From: Incurvaria masculella
Taxonomy: Eukaryota; Arthropoda; Insecta; Lepidoptera; Incurvariidae
Reading direction: 5' to 3'
DNA length: 64,000 nt
Assembly: GCA_946894095.1 (NCBI GenBank)
Contig: OX335665.1
Span: 5,776,001-5,840,000 of the forward strand
How positions within the stretch are numbered: position 1 is the first letter of the stretch; each line of letters begins with the position of its first letter. Below, in pieces: positions 41,291 through 52,090 of the stretch. The notes below the pieces were generated by a model, which worked only from the letters and a program-made list of their open reading frames with translations, was not told where the DNA came from and made no database searches. The translations under genes and the position numbers were made by a program.

Positions 41291-43596
41291 AGTAATAAGG
41301 GCAATGATGGCTAAACGAGACGCCCTGAAGCGAAAGCACAAGCTACAGCCAACCGATGATAATTGGACCCATTACAAGACTGCAAGAAATCGGTGTAATA
41401 GAATGTGTAGGGACGCCAAACGGATATTCACAAATCCGTCGAAAATGCTTCTCCTAAACATATGTGGAAATTTCTGAAAACCCTTGGAGTGGGTAAAAGC
41501 CTATCCAATGTATGTACCTCCGTTGATGCTAAGGTCATAAATCACCACTTCTCCACTTCTCCAGTTTTCCTGGATCCTCTTATAAAAACCAACACATTGC
41601 GCCAATTATTTTCATCCATTCCCTGTTCTACTGTACCGTTCGAATTTGTACCAGTTACGGACTGTGAAATAAAAAATATAATACTCTCTATTAACAGCAA
41701 GGGCGTAGGTTGTGACGACATGAGTCGAGACTTATACATCCCTATACTGGACATAATTTTACCAATTGTATCGCACATCATAATGTTTTCTCTTTTATCC
41801 AGTAACTTTCCTGACTCATGGAAGCTCGCATATGTCATTCCTCTGCCAAAAAAAGGCTCTCCTACTCAGGCTAGCGACTTTCGACCCATTTCGATTCTAC
41901 CTTTCATGTCCAAGGTTTTGGAACGGATAGTTCATCGGCAATTATCAGGCTATATATCCCATTACAATCTTCAAAGTCCTTTTCAGTCAGGATTTCGTTC
42001 ATCGCATAGCACAACCACAGCACTTTTAAAAATAACTGACGATATTCGGCTTGCGATGGACAACCGACAACTCACCCTGCTGGTCTTGCTTGATTTTAGC
42101 AGCGCTTTCAATACTGTTGATTATGACATTCTTCTTGCCGTTCTATATTCTCTTAACATTTCACAGTCTGTGATTGACTGGTTCACTTCTTATCTCCACG
42201 GCCGACGGCAGCGAGTTCGTATTGACAGTGTATATTCGGACTGGTGTGACATCACAGCTGGAGTTCCTCAAGGCGGCGTTCTTTCCCCATTATTGTTCTC
42301 AATCTTTATTAATTTAATAGTTCATCTCCTTCTAAGTTCATACCATCTTTATGCCGATGACTTGCAGCTTTACAGGCACTTTCAACACGACAACATCGGT
42401 GTGGCTGTAGGTCTTATGAACGTTGACCTTGACACAGTGCTGGACTGGGCTGTGCGCTTTGGGTTACTTGTGAACCCTAGTAAGTCTCAAGCCATCATTC
42501 TGGGAACCAGTAACCAAATTAATAAGCTTAACTTATCCGACATCCCTGCCCTGGTTTTCAATGGAATCGACATACCCTACAGTAAAACTGTAAAAAACCT
42601 TGGCTTGATAATGGATGAGACAATGTCGTGGCTGCCACAAGTAACGGAGGTTAGTCGAAAGGTTTTTGCCAGCTTTCATTCTCTTCAGCGCTTGCAAAAT
42701 GTCATTCCTACTCCTACTAAAATTACGTTAGCACAATCTCTGCTTATTCCTATACTCGATTATGCCGATGTGTGTTATCCTGATCTCACCCAAGTCTTGC
42801 TTAACAAGCTAGACCGTCTCCTTAACTTGTGCATCCGCTATATTTTCGGATTGCGTAAGATTGACCATATCTCTGAATTTTGTGTTCGGCTTCAATGGCT
42901 TGATATCCGTTGTCGCAGAAATATGCACGTCCTTTCTCTTCTTTTCTCCATTCTTGATAACCCGGAAGCTCCTAAGTATCTAAAAGATCGGTTCGGTTTT
43001 CTATGTTCGCATGGACTTCCGTTGAGATCCACTGACTCACGCCTTCTCTGTATTCCTTCTCACTTTTCCGCTTCCTACTCAAACTCTTTCACAGTGCAAG
43101 CTGCACGCATGTGGAACGCCCTTCCGGTAGAAGTTCGGCAATCACCATCCTTGCTTATTTTTAAAAGAAGTTTATTTTTACATTTTAAGTAAATTAACCA
43201 CTTCCTGTCCCGATAAATAAAGAAGTTTTTTAACCTCAATATGAACTCTAGTAAGTATATATTTTATATAAATATGTGTATTATCTGTTTATATAAATAT
43301 ATATATATATGCTTATAATTTTATATGTAATAGTATTATATTATAGTTTATGTATTAATATATTTATTATATTGTAAAGTAGTATATTGATATTTGTATG
43401 TTATAATATTTACAAATTTGTCAATTAGTTAAGTTTTATTACACTCTCTGTTACTTTTCTTTGCTACCTAATATGTTTTCGTGATATCCCTAAGGTATAC
43501 TGGTAGAGAATGCCATTTGGTATTAAGTGTTCCTTTTTGCCATTGTTTTATGAAAAACGAGCAAATAAATGATATTTTCATTTCATTTTCATTTTC
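41291..43596 (+). mobile_element. CR1/L2-group non-LTR retrotransposon, 5'-truncated
   Basis: Begins in the region just upstream of the RT (VIRAMMAKRDALKRKHKLQ) and continues through RT to a 400-bp AT-rich 3' UTR. It ends in a (TTTTCA)n-like tail (43574-43596), as is common in this group. The endonuclease is absent. Confidence 0.88.
41462..43192 (+). CDS. CR1/L2-type reverse transcriptase (576 aa, 5'-truncated, one frameshift)
   Basis: RT motifs in order: WKLAYVIPLPKKGSPTQASD, FRPISILPFMSKVLERIVHR, FQSGFRSSHSTTTALL, LLVLLDFSSAFNTVDYDILL, ITAGVPQGGVLSPLLFSIFI, the catalytic HLYADDLQLY, then LGLIMDETMSWLPQV and the C-terminal AARMWNALPVEVRQSP. The first ATG is internal; the true frame starts upstream at 41291 in another frame and shifts near 41425, where one base has been lost or gained. 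No endonuclease domain exists, so the copy cannot move alone. From 41873 onward the frame is repeated exactly at 44262-45581 by a tandem duplication. The clade label (CR1/L2 group, Kiri/Daphne/Crack-like) is from motif style. Confidence 0.88.
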   Translation: MWKFLKTLGVGKSLSNVCTSVDAKVINHHFSTSPVFLDPLIKTNTLRQLFSSIPCSTVPFEFVPVTDCEIKNIILSINSKGVGCDDMSRDLYIPILDIILPIVSHIIMFSLLSSNFPDSWKLAYVIPLPKKGSPTQASDFRPISILPFMSKVLERIVHRQLSGYISHYNLQSPFQSGFRSSHSTTTALLKITDDIRLAMDNRQLTLLVLLDFSSAFNTVDYDILLAVLYSLNISQSVIDWFTSYLHGRRQRVRIDSVYSDWCDITAGVPQGGVLSPLLFSIFINLIVHLLLSSYHLYADDLQLYRHFQHDNIGVAVGLMNVDLDTVLDWAVRFGLLVNPSKSQAIILGTSNQINKLNLSDIPALVFNGIDIPYSKTVKNLGLIMDETMSWLPQVTEVSRKVFASFHSLQRLQNVIPTPTKITLAQSLLIPILDYADVCYPDLTQVLLNKLDRLLNLCIRYIFGLRKIDHISEFCVRLQWLDIRCRRNMHVLSLLFSILDNPEAPKYLKDRFGFLCSHGLPLRSTDSRLLCIPSHFSASYSNSFTVQAARMWNALPVEVRQSPSLLIFKRSLFLHFK

Positions 43597-43674
43597 ACTT
43601 TCTCCGAGTTGGATAAGTGAAGTGAGAATACGAGCTGTTCCACGGTTCGGAATCCACGTAAATCTGTAGGTGCG

Positions 43675-43777
43675 TGTACAAACGGCATCACCCTAGACGC
43701 CACACATTGGACTTTACAAACGTTTTCCTTGTTAATGCCAATGGCTGCTGTGGCGCCGAGGGTGATGCGGTCTGTAC
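43675..43777. mobile_element. MITE family D, 103 bp
   Basis: Ends 'tgtacaaacggcatcaccct' and 'agggtgatgcggtctgtac' are inverted repeats. Related to 59140-59248. Inserted at the edge of a SINE fragment. Confidence 0.82.
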
Positions 43778-43859
43778 TATCCAATAAGATGTTACCTAAG
43801 TAAGTAAATCCTACCACTTGTGTTTGACATTAGACTTTTGAGAACGAACCGTTTCTAAA

Positions 43860-43970
43860 ACTCCTTTCTCTGCCGCACCGCCAGGATATGGAACTGTCTG
43901 CCGGCGTGTGTCTTTCCTCATACCTATAACCTGGGATTCAAGCGTAATTTGAACAAGGTCGATAGCTCAG
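43860..43970 (+). pseudogene. Non-LTR retrotransposon C-terminal fragment
   Basis: The plus frame reads RTARIWNCLPACVFPHTYNL then FKRNLNKV, the conserved C-terminal signature of many insect non-LTR ORF2 proteins. Also present at 46249-46359 by duplication. Confidence 0.7.
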
Positions 43971-44004
43971 CGATAGTCCGCAAATTCGCTCGCATGGTGC
44001 CTCG

Positions 44005-44090
44005 CTGAGCGTGGTTTCGCGAGGCGAAGTGTTTTTGGATTTTCTGAGCACCTTCGGTCCTCACCACAGCCCGGTTTTTCATTAAAAAAA
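44005..44090. repeat. Repeat family K, copy 2
   Basis: 'gagcgtggtttcgcgaggcg' and 'tctgagcaccttcggtcct' match 3640-3730; also at 46394-46479 by duplication. Confidence 0.65.
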
Positions 44091-44261
44091 AGTAACGAAA
44101 GTACCCAATCCGCGAATGACGAATCCCTGACGACATGCACGGGGAGAAATGCAGTGGGGTTTACCTGCCATAACCAACATAGCACAAAACTAATTCAAAA
44201 ATGGTCACCCAATCATTGTAACCAAATCTAAAGCAATCTGTTCGGCAAATCAGCCAAATTG

Positions 44262-45581
44262 AGCGACTTTCGACCCATTTCGATTCTACCTTTCATGTCC
44301 AAGGTTTTGGAACGGATAGTTCATCGGCAATTATCAGGCTATATATCCCATTACAATCTTCAAAGTCCTTTTCAGTCAGGATTTCGTTCATCGCATAGCA
44401 CAACCACAGCACTTTTAAAAATAACTGACGATATTCGGCTTGCGATGGACAACCGACAACTCACCCTGCTGGTCTTGCTTGATTTTAGCAGCGCTTTCAA
44501 TACTGTTGATTATGACATTCTTCTTGCCGTTCTATATTCTCTTAACATTTCACAGTCTGTGATTGACTGGTTCACTTCTTATCTCCACGGCCGACGGCAG
44601 CGAGTTCGTATTGACAGTGTATATTCGGACTGGTGTGACATCACAGCTGGAGTTCCTCAAGGCGGCGTTCTTTCCCCATTATTGTTCTCAATCTTTATTA
44701 ATTTAATAGTTCATCTCCTTCTAAGTTCATACCATCTTTATGCCGATGACTTGCAGCTTTACAGGCACTTTCAACACGACAACATCGGTGTGGCTGTAGG
44801 TCTTATGAACGTTGACCTTGACACAGTGCTGGACTGGGCTGTGCGCTTTGGGTTACTTGTGAACCCTAGTAAGTCTCAAGCCATCATTCTGGGAACCAGT
44901 AACCAAATTAATAAGCTTAACTTATCCGACATCCCTGCCCTGGTTTTCAATGGAATCGACATACCCTACAGTAAAACTGTAAAAAACCTTGGCTTGATAA
45001 TGGATGAGACAATGTCGTGGCTGCCACAAGTAACGGAGGTTAGTCGAAAGGTTTTTGCCAGCTTTCATTCTCTTCAGCGCTTGCAAAATGTCATTCCTAC
45101 TCCTACTAAAATTACGTTAGCACAATCTCTGCTTATTCCTATACTCGATTATGCCGATGTGTGTTATCCTGATCTCACCCAAGTCTTGCTTAACAAGCTA
45201 GACCGTCTCCTTAACTTGTGCATCCGCTATATTTTCGGATTGCGTAAGATTGACCATATCTCTGAATTTTGTGTTCGGCTTCAATGGCTTGATATCCGTT
45301 GTCGCAGAAATATGCACGTCCTTTCTCTTCTTTTCTCCATTCTTGATAACCCGGAAGCTCCTAAGTATCTAAAAGATCGGTTCGGTTTTCTATGTTCGCA
45401 TGGACTTCCGTTGAGATCCACTGACTCACGCCTTCTCTGTATTCCTTCTCACTTTTCCGCTTCCTACTCAAACTCTTTCACAGTGCAAGCTGCACGCATG
45501 TGGAACGCCCTTCCGGTAGAAGTTCGGCAATCACCATCCTTGCTTATTTTTAAAAGAAGTTTATTTTTACATTTTAAGTAA
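44262..45581 (+). pseudogene. CR1/L2-type reverse transcriptase, duplicated 3' portion
   Basis: Identical to codons from SDFRPISILP to the stop in the copy at 41462-43192, including YADDLQLY. It lacks the N-terminal RT part and any start of its own, because it arose by the 2389-bp duplication. Confidence 0.9.
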
Positions 45582-46063
45582 ATTAACCACTTCCTGTCCC
45601 GATAAATAAAGAAGTTTTTTAACCTCAATATGAACTCTAGTAAGTATATATTTTATATAAATATGTGTATTATCTGTTTATATAAATATATATATATATG
45701 CTTATAATTTTATATGTAATAGTATTATATTATAGTTTATGTATTAATATATTTATTATATTGTAAAGTAGTATATTGATATTTGTATGTTATAATATTT
45801 ACAAATTTGTCAATTAGTTAAGTTTTATTACACTCTCTGTTACTTTTCTTTGCTACCTAATATGTTTTCGTGATATCCCTAAGGTATACTGGTAGAGAAT
45901 GCCATTTGGTATTAAGTGTTCCTTTTTGCCATTGTTTTATGAAAAACGAGCAAATAAATGATATTTTCATTTCATTTTCATTTTCACTTTCTCCGAGTTG
46001 GATAAGTGAAGTGAGAATACGAGCTGTTCCACGGTTCGGAATCCACGTAAATCTGTAGGTGCG

Positions 46064-46166
46064 TGTACAAACGGCATCACCCTAGACGCCACACATTGGA
46101 CTTTACAAACGTTTTCCTTGTTAATGCCAATGGCTGCTGTGGCGCCGAGGGTGATGCGGTCTGTAC
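46064..46166. mobile_element. MITE family D, duplicate of 43675-43777
   Basis: Identical copy produced by the tandem duplication. Confidence 0.82.
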
Positions 46167-46650
46167 TATCCAATAAGATGTTACCTAAGTAAGTAAATCC
46201 TACCACTTGTGTTTGACATTAGACTTTTGAGAACGAACCGTTTCTAAAACTCCTTTCTCTGCCGCACCGCCAGGATATGGAACTGTCTGCCGGCGTGTGT
46301 CTTTCCTCATACCTATAACCTGGGATTCAAGCGTAATTTGAACAAGGTCGATAGCTCAGCGATAGTCCGCAAATTCGCTCGCATGGTGCCTCGCTGAGCG
46401 TGGTTTCGCGAGGCGAAGTGTTTTTGGATTTTCTGAGCACCTTCGGTCCTCACCACAGCCCGGTTTTTCATTAAAAAAAAGTAACGAAAGTACCCAATCC
46501 GCGAATGACGAATCCCTGACGACATGCACGGGGAGAAATGCAGTGGGGTTTACCTGCCATAACCAACATAGCACAAAACTAATTCAAAAATGGTCACCCA
46601 ATCATTGTAACCAAATCTAAAGCAATCTGTTCGGCAAATCAGCCAAATTG

Positions 46651-47587
46651 ATCGACCTATCCCAATTATAACCAATATTGCGGTATGTGCGTATGTATGT
46701 GTGTCAATGCTACAATCCGAATCACCCCAGAAGCAAACAAAACGGAGCCGCAAAATGATTTGCGATTCGGTTCCGTTTACAATGGTGTAGAACTCACTTT
46801 CACCGGCAGCGGTCATTGACAGGAGCCGTCGGCGTGGGGATTACATCACCCTAATGACATAAAGAGCCACGTGCTCTGCCATACGCTCGTCCGCGGTCAG
46901 CGGCTAGGGTTGCCACAACCGTTGGACGTCGTCTGCGGTCGGCGGTTATGGTCGCCACAACAGATTTGATTTGTACGGGCTAAACGACTTTCCTATTGCT
47001 AAACAGACCTAGCATGAGCGCGCTTTGCTTAAAAGACGAACAAAGTGTGGAAGCGAGACGTCCACTCAAGGATCACTACCGCGACTTGGAGAGACAACTT
47101 TTCGAATGTGTATAAGGTCGGTGTCCACGCTCATGGAATCTGAAATGTTTTTTTGCAAAATATTTATGATTTCTCCATTTTTCCTTGAACAAAGTATAAG
47201 TGACCTGTGCATTTGTAGATTAGTTCGTGAACGGGTGTAAAAACTCGGACGAATTCCCTTTTTTTTCTGCCAAATAAGAGGTGAACCACTGATTCCTTAT
47301 CGATCATATTTCTCAACTTTTACTCATTGTTTCAAAGTAAAACTTGAAAAATAACGTGTTAAATTTTCTAACACGTTTTTTTTTAGTTAAAGAGAAATTT
47401 CAGTGCACTTTTTATGACACAATTTTGGTCTCATCCGTCCGTTGATTCTGTATCTTTACATTATCTCTATGATTTACTACAACTGCAACGCGTAGCAAGC
47501 AATTGGATTGAAACCCCTAATCTCAGTTCCACGCTAATGCGCAATACCGGTAGACTCAAGTTTGAAAATTTGGAAAGTAACTTGACA
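46651..47587. other. Intergenic, no gene recognised
   Basis: Contains two imperfect ~40-bp direct repeats at about 46885-46965 ('gtcagcggctagggttgcca' and 'gtcggcggttatggtcgcca') and a 9-bp inverted repeat (aacgtgtta/taacacgtt) near 47353-47378. Short frames have no domain. Confidence 0.5.
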
Positions 47588-47715
47588 TGTAGTATGTAGT
47601 GTGCAAGTGTCCTGGCATGGCACCTTATTCCTTCGCGAATGCGGTGTGTTGGCTAATATTATGACGGTGGACGATGGTGGTAAAAGCCATCCATGTCTAG
47701 TTACATAAAACCATA
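47588..47715 (+). mobile_element. SINE family S, 3' fragment
   Basis: From 'gtcctggcatggcaccttat' to 'aaagccatccatgtctagtt' and an A-rich end. Confidence 0.75.
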
Positions 47716-48117
47716 ACAATAATAATAAAACAAACTGTTGGCAACCCTATGAAGATTAGCGTCGCGCCGCCCGCTACTCTATCAGACATGGTTTACTTAT
47801 GTAATTCTATCTATGAAAAGGTGAAAGTCACATTGCCTGGGCTTCCGTTGGTGTCGCTGTGAGTCTATTTGCGTAGATCATCTAAGCCTTCCATAGGGCT
47901 TCTGTCCTGATAGCAAAATAATTATTTGAATTATTTTACTATCAGAACGGGCTCAAAATATGTAACACTCACTTCAAACATAAGCCGAAAAAAAATGGAC
48001 ATGGGAATCTCCAGATAGCGTAACTCGCAACGAAATTCATTTCATACTAACAAATAATATAAAAAAGTAAAAACAACGGAAGTCATAAGTTCTCGGGAAT
48101 TTAATACGGACCATAGA

Positions 48118-48927
48118 ATGGTCAGATGTACACTCACAGACACAAAGGCTAAGAAAACACGAAAACACTACAACGCTGTACCCAAAAACTTAACTACCGT
48201 GCAATATGAAAAAATAAGAACCGTTCTTCAAAATAACTTCCAAAGTTTCACTGCACACAAAAATGAGGATATTCAAACTATGTACGACAAGTTCGAAAAA
48301 ACATTGATAAAAACACTACAGGAATTTTCTACAGCGAACAAAACAAAAAAAATATTTATTAAAAATAGACATAACAAGATTCAATCCCCTTACACTAGGA
48401 ATCTGATCGATCAAAGAACGAAGCTGAAGGAAATCGAGGATAAAACCAAACAAGAAAAGGAAGATCTCTCAGAATTGTATACCAAAATCAGAACTGAAAT
48501 GAAAAAGGATAAGAAAACACATAAAAATAATTTAATAAATGAAGTAATCAACCAAACAGGCGGTACAAAAAAAGCATACAAGCAACTAAATGCTCCAAAA
48601 ACATGGATACTAAGCCTAAAAAATAAAAACGAATTCTTAGAGACCAGCAGAGAAGGTATAATGAAAATTGCTACCAACTATTATTGCGATCTGTACAAAT
48701 CGATGATGCCCAGTACTTACCTAAATAGAAACACACCCAGATGCAAAAATAAGATCCCTCCAATACTGACACAAGAAATAACAAATGCAATTAAATCACT
48801 AAAAAAAGACAAAACTCCAGGAGAAGACAAAATAACGAACGAAACTCTACAAATGTCAATAGAAGAAATCCTAAGGCCACTACAAACTATATTTAATACA
48901 ATAATAGAAACACAAGAAACACTCTAG
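48118..48927 (+). pseudogene. RTE-like ORF2, endonuclease-RT linker and RT N-terminus
   Basis: A 269-codon open segment, in frame with endonuclease residues upstream of its first ATG. It is Lys/Glu/Thr-rich and contains SPYTRNLIDQRTKLKEIE, the typical linker, and ITNAIKSLKKDKTPGEDKIT, the RT motif-0 region. It stops where a foldback insertion replaces the expected continuation; recognisable RT sequence (TIIHKKGDKKDIENY) resumes in the same frame just beyond. Confidence 0.82.
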
Positions 48928-48947
48928 GTGTTTCTTGTGTTTCTATT
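48903..48947. repeat. Perfect 20-bp inverted repeat, 5-nt loop, inside the RTE frame
   Basis: AATAGAAACACAAGAAACAC (48903-48922), loop TCTAG, and its exact complement (48928-48947). The first arm is normal RTE coding sequence; the second is an inverted copy that adds stops. Confidence 0.93.
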
Positions 48948-49090
48948 GACTAATAATAAATAATGGACTAAATCAGAGATAACAATAATACATAAAAAAG
49001 GAGACAAAAAGGATATTGAAAATTACTAACCTATTAGTATTATGTCATATATATATAAAGTGTTTGCAAAAATAATACTTAACCGTATAA

Positions 49091-50161
49091 AAAAATACAC
49101 TCGATGAAAGACAGCCAGTAGAACAAGCAGGATTTCGCACCGGATACTCGACTACTGACCACCTACATACCGTCAATCAGCTAATAGAGAAATATAATGA
49201 ACACAACAAAACGCTTTACATATGTTTCATAGATTACCGAAAAGCATTTGATTCTATTGAACATACCAGTATATGGGAAGCTCTTGGAACTCAAGGAATT
49301 GAAAAAACATATATAAACATACTCAAAAATATTTACCAAAACAGCACAGCAGCAGTTAAACTTGAACAACGAGGCCCAGAGTTTAGAACACAAAGAGGAG
49401 TTCGACAAGGCGACCCGCTATCAGCAAACATATTCACAGCTGTTCTCGAATACATTTTTCAAAAACTAGACTGGAGCAAACTCGGCTTAAATATAGATGG
49501 TACAAAACTCACTCATCTAAGATTTGCTGATGATATAGTCATCTTTTCCGAGTCCAAAGAAGAACTTGAAATAATGCTACAACAGCTAAAAAACGGAAGC
49601 ATCGAAACTGGCTTGGAAATCAACAGAGAGAAGACCAAAGTAATGACAAACGGCACAGAAACACAGATATTATTAGATGGTGTGCAGATCCAGTACGTAA
49701 AAGAATATGTGTACCTAGGCCAGACAATATCCTTTCAAGACCGAATGTCCCAAGAAATCGATAGACGTATTAAACATACTTGGAATAGGTACTGGAGCCT
49801 AAAAGACGTGATGAAAGGCAACCTACCAATAGGTGTTAAAAGTAAAATTGTCGACTCAAGTTTGCTACCAATACTCACGTACGGATGTCAGACTTGGTCC
49901 ATCAACCAAACTCACGTACAATAATTAAGGGTGTGTCAAAGATCCATTGAACGTAGTCTCCTAGGCATAACAAGGGTTCCGCGTGATGGTAAAATAAGGA
50001 AAGGTAGACAAACTAAAAGTTGGGAAGACACCATTAAAAAGATAGCTGGCCAAGAATGGACACGCACTGCAAAAGACAGGACAAAATGGAAAGCTTTAGA
50101 GGAGGCCTTCCTCGAAGGACCAGCTGTAAAAGAAAAACCGGTTGCCGATATATATAATTAG
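49091..50161 (+). pseudogene. RTE-like ORF2, RT core and C-terminus
   Basis: Reads LDERQPVEQAGFRTGYSTTD, YICFIDYRKAFDSIEH, RGVRQGDPLSANIFTAVLEY, the catalytic LRFADDIVIF and LLPILTYGCQTWSINQ. A TAA at 49922-49924 is followed in the same frame by RSIERSLLGI and WEDTIKKIAGQEWTRTAKDR. Compared with 17322-17690, about 40 residues between these two blocks are deleted (the WAGH region is missing). Confidence 0.85.
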
Positions 50162-50598
50162 TTAAAAAAAGTAAAATTGTTAAATAGAATTAAGAAGGCT
50201 TATTATTATTATTATTATTACTGTCAGGACAGACTATGTATATAAGGTGTATGAAGTATACACTATATATGTAAATGTATAGTATAGATAAGAGTTGAAC
50301 TGTAGATTTTTACTGGGTTAGAAAACATTGTGAATGCTGTATTGGGATCGACTGCGTATTCTCTATACATATTGATACACAAACATAAAAATCCTTGGCT
50401 TGGCAATTTAGTGTATCCTTCAAATGCCTACTCTATTCAATGATGTCAACCTGCGGCATGGATGATCTTATAGGCCGTTTAGATTCAGCCCCTGCCACTC
50501 CTCCTCGCGCTGCCGGTTGGCTGCCGGTCACAGCAGGACGGAGAGAAGTGTGTGTTCACATACTGCCCTGCCACTCACATCGCGTTCGACTCTCGGCA

Positions 50599-50664
50599 AT
50601 GGCAGACGTCGAAATAATTACAGCGTCCGCGCTGTGTCTTCTTGCAATACAGAGAGTTACGTAA
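50599..50664 (+). pseudogene. Harbinger transposase-like N-terminal remnant (21 codons)
   Basis: ATG at 50599 encodes a short peptide with ALCLLAIQ that resembles the hydrophobic N-terminus of insect HARBI1-type transposases. It is followed at once by a stop and by A-rich DNA. The call rests mainly on its place inside a TIR element with Harbinger features. Confidence 0.4.
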
Positions 50665-50909
50665 ATAATTTAAAAAGATACCAAATAAAAAAAAATAAAA
50701 AATACAAAAATGTATGGGGCGGACGATTTTTTTTTTAAGTCGGACAACAAAAAGTTATTTACTTTTTATGCTCCAAATATGCCAAGTAATCACTAGTTAA
50801 CGTTTGGACCATAGCCCCCATTAACACCCAGTATACCTATCGAGGCTATGCCAAGCAATGGGACACACCATATGTAGGTTACATGAAAATAACTGAAATA
50901 CCTACTTAC

Positions 50910-51253
50910 TTGTTCTTCCGTATTAATTGTGTCCTCTACAACAAAGGTTGTTCCCAAAAACCTCTCCATGGCATCGTATGCAAACCATATCGGATTAAAT
51001 ATATCATCTGCACCTGCTCCAGATCGAATAGATTTTTTTTTAAAAGAGGTCTGAAAGTCGCCATCAGCGACTTCTTCTTTGATTTCAATTTGTCAATGGG
51101 AGTATCATCTAAAGCTTCACTAATTCTCTTCCAGGCGTCGTGAACTTTATGTTTCAATTTGTTGTTTTTGTCCTTTATATCCCATATAGTTTTTTCGGAT
51201 TCCAGCAGTTCTAAAAATCGTATTGTGTTTTCATTACTCCACTCGAAGGTCAT
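50910..51253 (-). pseudogene. MADF (Adf-1-type Myb/SANT) domain exon of a Harbinger element
   Basis: From ATG at 51253 (minus): EWSNENTIRFLELLESEKTI and WDIKDKNNKLKHKVHDAWKR form a MADF domain, a Myb/SANT-like DNA-binding fold. PIF/Harbinger elements carry such a second ORF to bind their ends and import the transposase. In the A9 run at 51033-51041 one base is missing; beyond it the correct frame gives SIRSGAGADDIFNPIWFAYD, then ends at donor GTAAGT (50909-50904). The partner exon is not seen. The frame can be read further upstream to 51595, but that part is GC-rich leader. Confidence 0.75.
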
Positions 51254-51570
51254 TTTGTCAGATCTAAAAACAAGGAGGCACGTACATCCGATACGTCTCG
51301 GCGCTCGGCGATAAGTGAGCGATGGAGCTGAATGTGAACACGCACTGCCGCTCGCGCTGCCGCTCGCGCTGCCAGTCCTTTGACTTCCGCACAAAAAACC
51401 GCTAATTTCGGGAGCGCCCGGCAGCGCGAGTAGCAGTAGCAGGAGCATGAGAAGTATCGTATTTACATACTCGTCCTCCCCACTTCCCTGCCCACTTCCC
51501 TGCTCACTCGGGCTGAATGTAAAAGGCCTATTAGCTATTTTTCGATACGTGATTTGTAACCCGTGAGACT

Positions 51571-51630
51571 CGGAGGCCCTAGCCCGACTTGTCACCTAAA
51601 TTGGCGTTTACGCCAAAACGATCGACTAGG
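51571..51630. repeat. MITE family G, end fragment
   Basis: 'ttgtcacctaaattggcgtt' and 'acgccaaaacgatcgact' match the family G terminus. Confidence 0.7.
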
Positions 51631-51640
51631 GTTTTTTTTT

Positions 51641-52030
51641 TAACACGCTTTTATTAGCTTGGGTTGTATGTATCTATGTAATGGAATCTTTGAGATTAAT
51701 TTTCACCAGTTTCCAGAAGTCTGATTAATTTGAAACTTTGCATACGTATGAAGGACCGATGACAATGCAATAATTTCATAACAGTTTCCCATTATCCTTA
51801 TTAGGACCGCCAGGATTAATAAATTATTTTATAGATCCTCTGTAGTGGAGTGAAAGAGACAGAGCTAGTTATTAATAACACGCTTTTATATAAGCTTGGG
51901 TTGTATGTATCTATGTATGTAATGGAATCTTTGAGATTAATTTTCACCAGTTTCCAGAAGTCTTTAATTTGAAACTTTGCATACGTATGCAATCAATTGT
52001 AATCAATTGTTTTATAGATCCTCTGTAGTA
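51641..52030. repeat. Two direct repeats of a Lepidoptera-type dispersed repeat
   Basis: 'aacacgcttttat', 'agcttgggttgtatgtatct', 'ttttcaccagtttccagaag' and 'ttatagatcctctgtagt' occur at 51641-51845 and again at 51876-52030, the second copy shorter. The (A)ACACGCTTTTATA motif also starts the palindrome that follows. Confidence 0.82.
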
Positions 52031-52090
52031 ATAATAACTAATTGATAAATCGAACTAAAAATGAAAAATAAATAATAGTTTAAAAAAACT

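Larger units (their letters stand above)
41208..43670 (+). mobile_element. SINE family S, tRNA-headed, split by a CR1/L2-type element
   Basis: The head (41208-41290, 'gtggcgcggggacttgcctt') ends at 'tatgcaccac'. The expected continuation ('ctttctccgagttggataag' to 'ccacgtaaatctgtagg') resumes at 43597-43670. The retrotransposon 41291-43596 lies between. Confidence 0.78.
41873..44261 (+). repeat. Tandem duplication, unit 1 (2389 bp)
   Basis: Starts at 'agcgactttcgacccatttc' within the RT ORF and ends at 'aaatcagccaaattg'. Unit 2 follows directly. No mismatch was seen, even through the AT-rich tract at 43250-43330. Confidence 0.95.
44262..46650 (+). repeat. Tandem duplication, unit 2 (2389 bp)
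   Basis: A second copy of 41873-44261. It includes the RT C-terminal 440 codons, SINE fragment, MITE D, non-LTR fragment and family K repeat. The junctions share the tetramer CGAC (unit start 'agCGACttt', sequence after unit 2 'atCGACcta'). Confidence 0.95.
47985..50222 (+). mobile_element. RTE-like non-LTR retrotransposon, 5'-truncated and decayed
   Basis: Begins inside the endonuclease C-terminus (WTWESPDSVTRNEIHFILTN ... SSREFNTDHRMVR), then the RT linker, RT core and C-terminal module. It ends in a (TTA)n tail at 50200-50221. Frames are broken at least three times: a hairpin insertion at 48903-48947, a frameshift near 49085 and a stop at 49922. Confidence 0.88.
50471..51530. mobile_element. 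PIF/Harbinger DNA transposon, internally deleted
   Basis: 1060 bp flanked by TTA (50468-50470 and 51531-51533), the family's target duplication. The left end TAGGCCGTTTAGATTCAGCC and the complemented right end TAGGCCTTTTACATTCAGCC differ at two of 20 positions. It holds the start of a transposase-like ORF (50599-50664, +) and a MADF/Myb-like ORF (51253-50910, -), facing each other. The catalytic DDE part is missing. Confidence 0.88.

Noticed and set aside
51254..51595. N-terminal extension of the MADF frame
   Set aside because: GC-rich leader and transposon terminal sequence; the MADF domain starts at its own ATG (51253).
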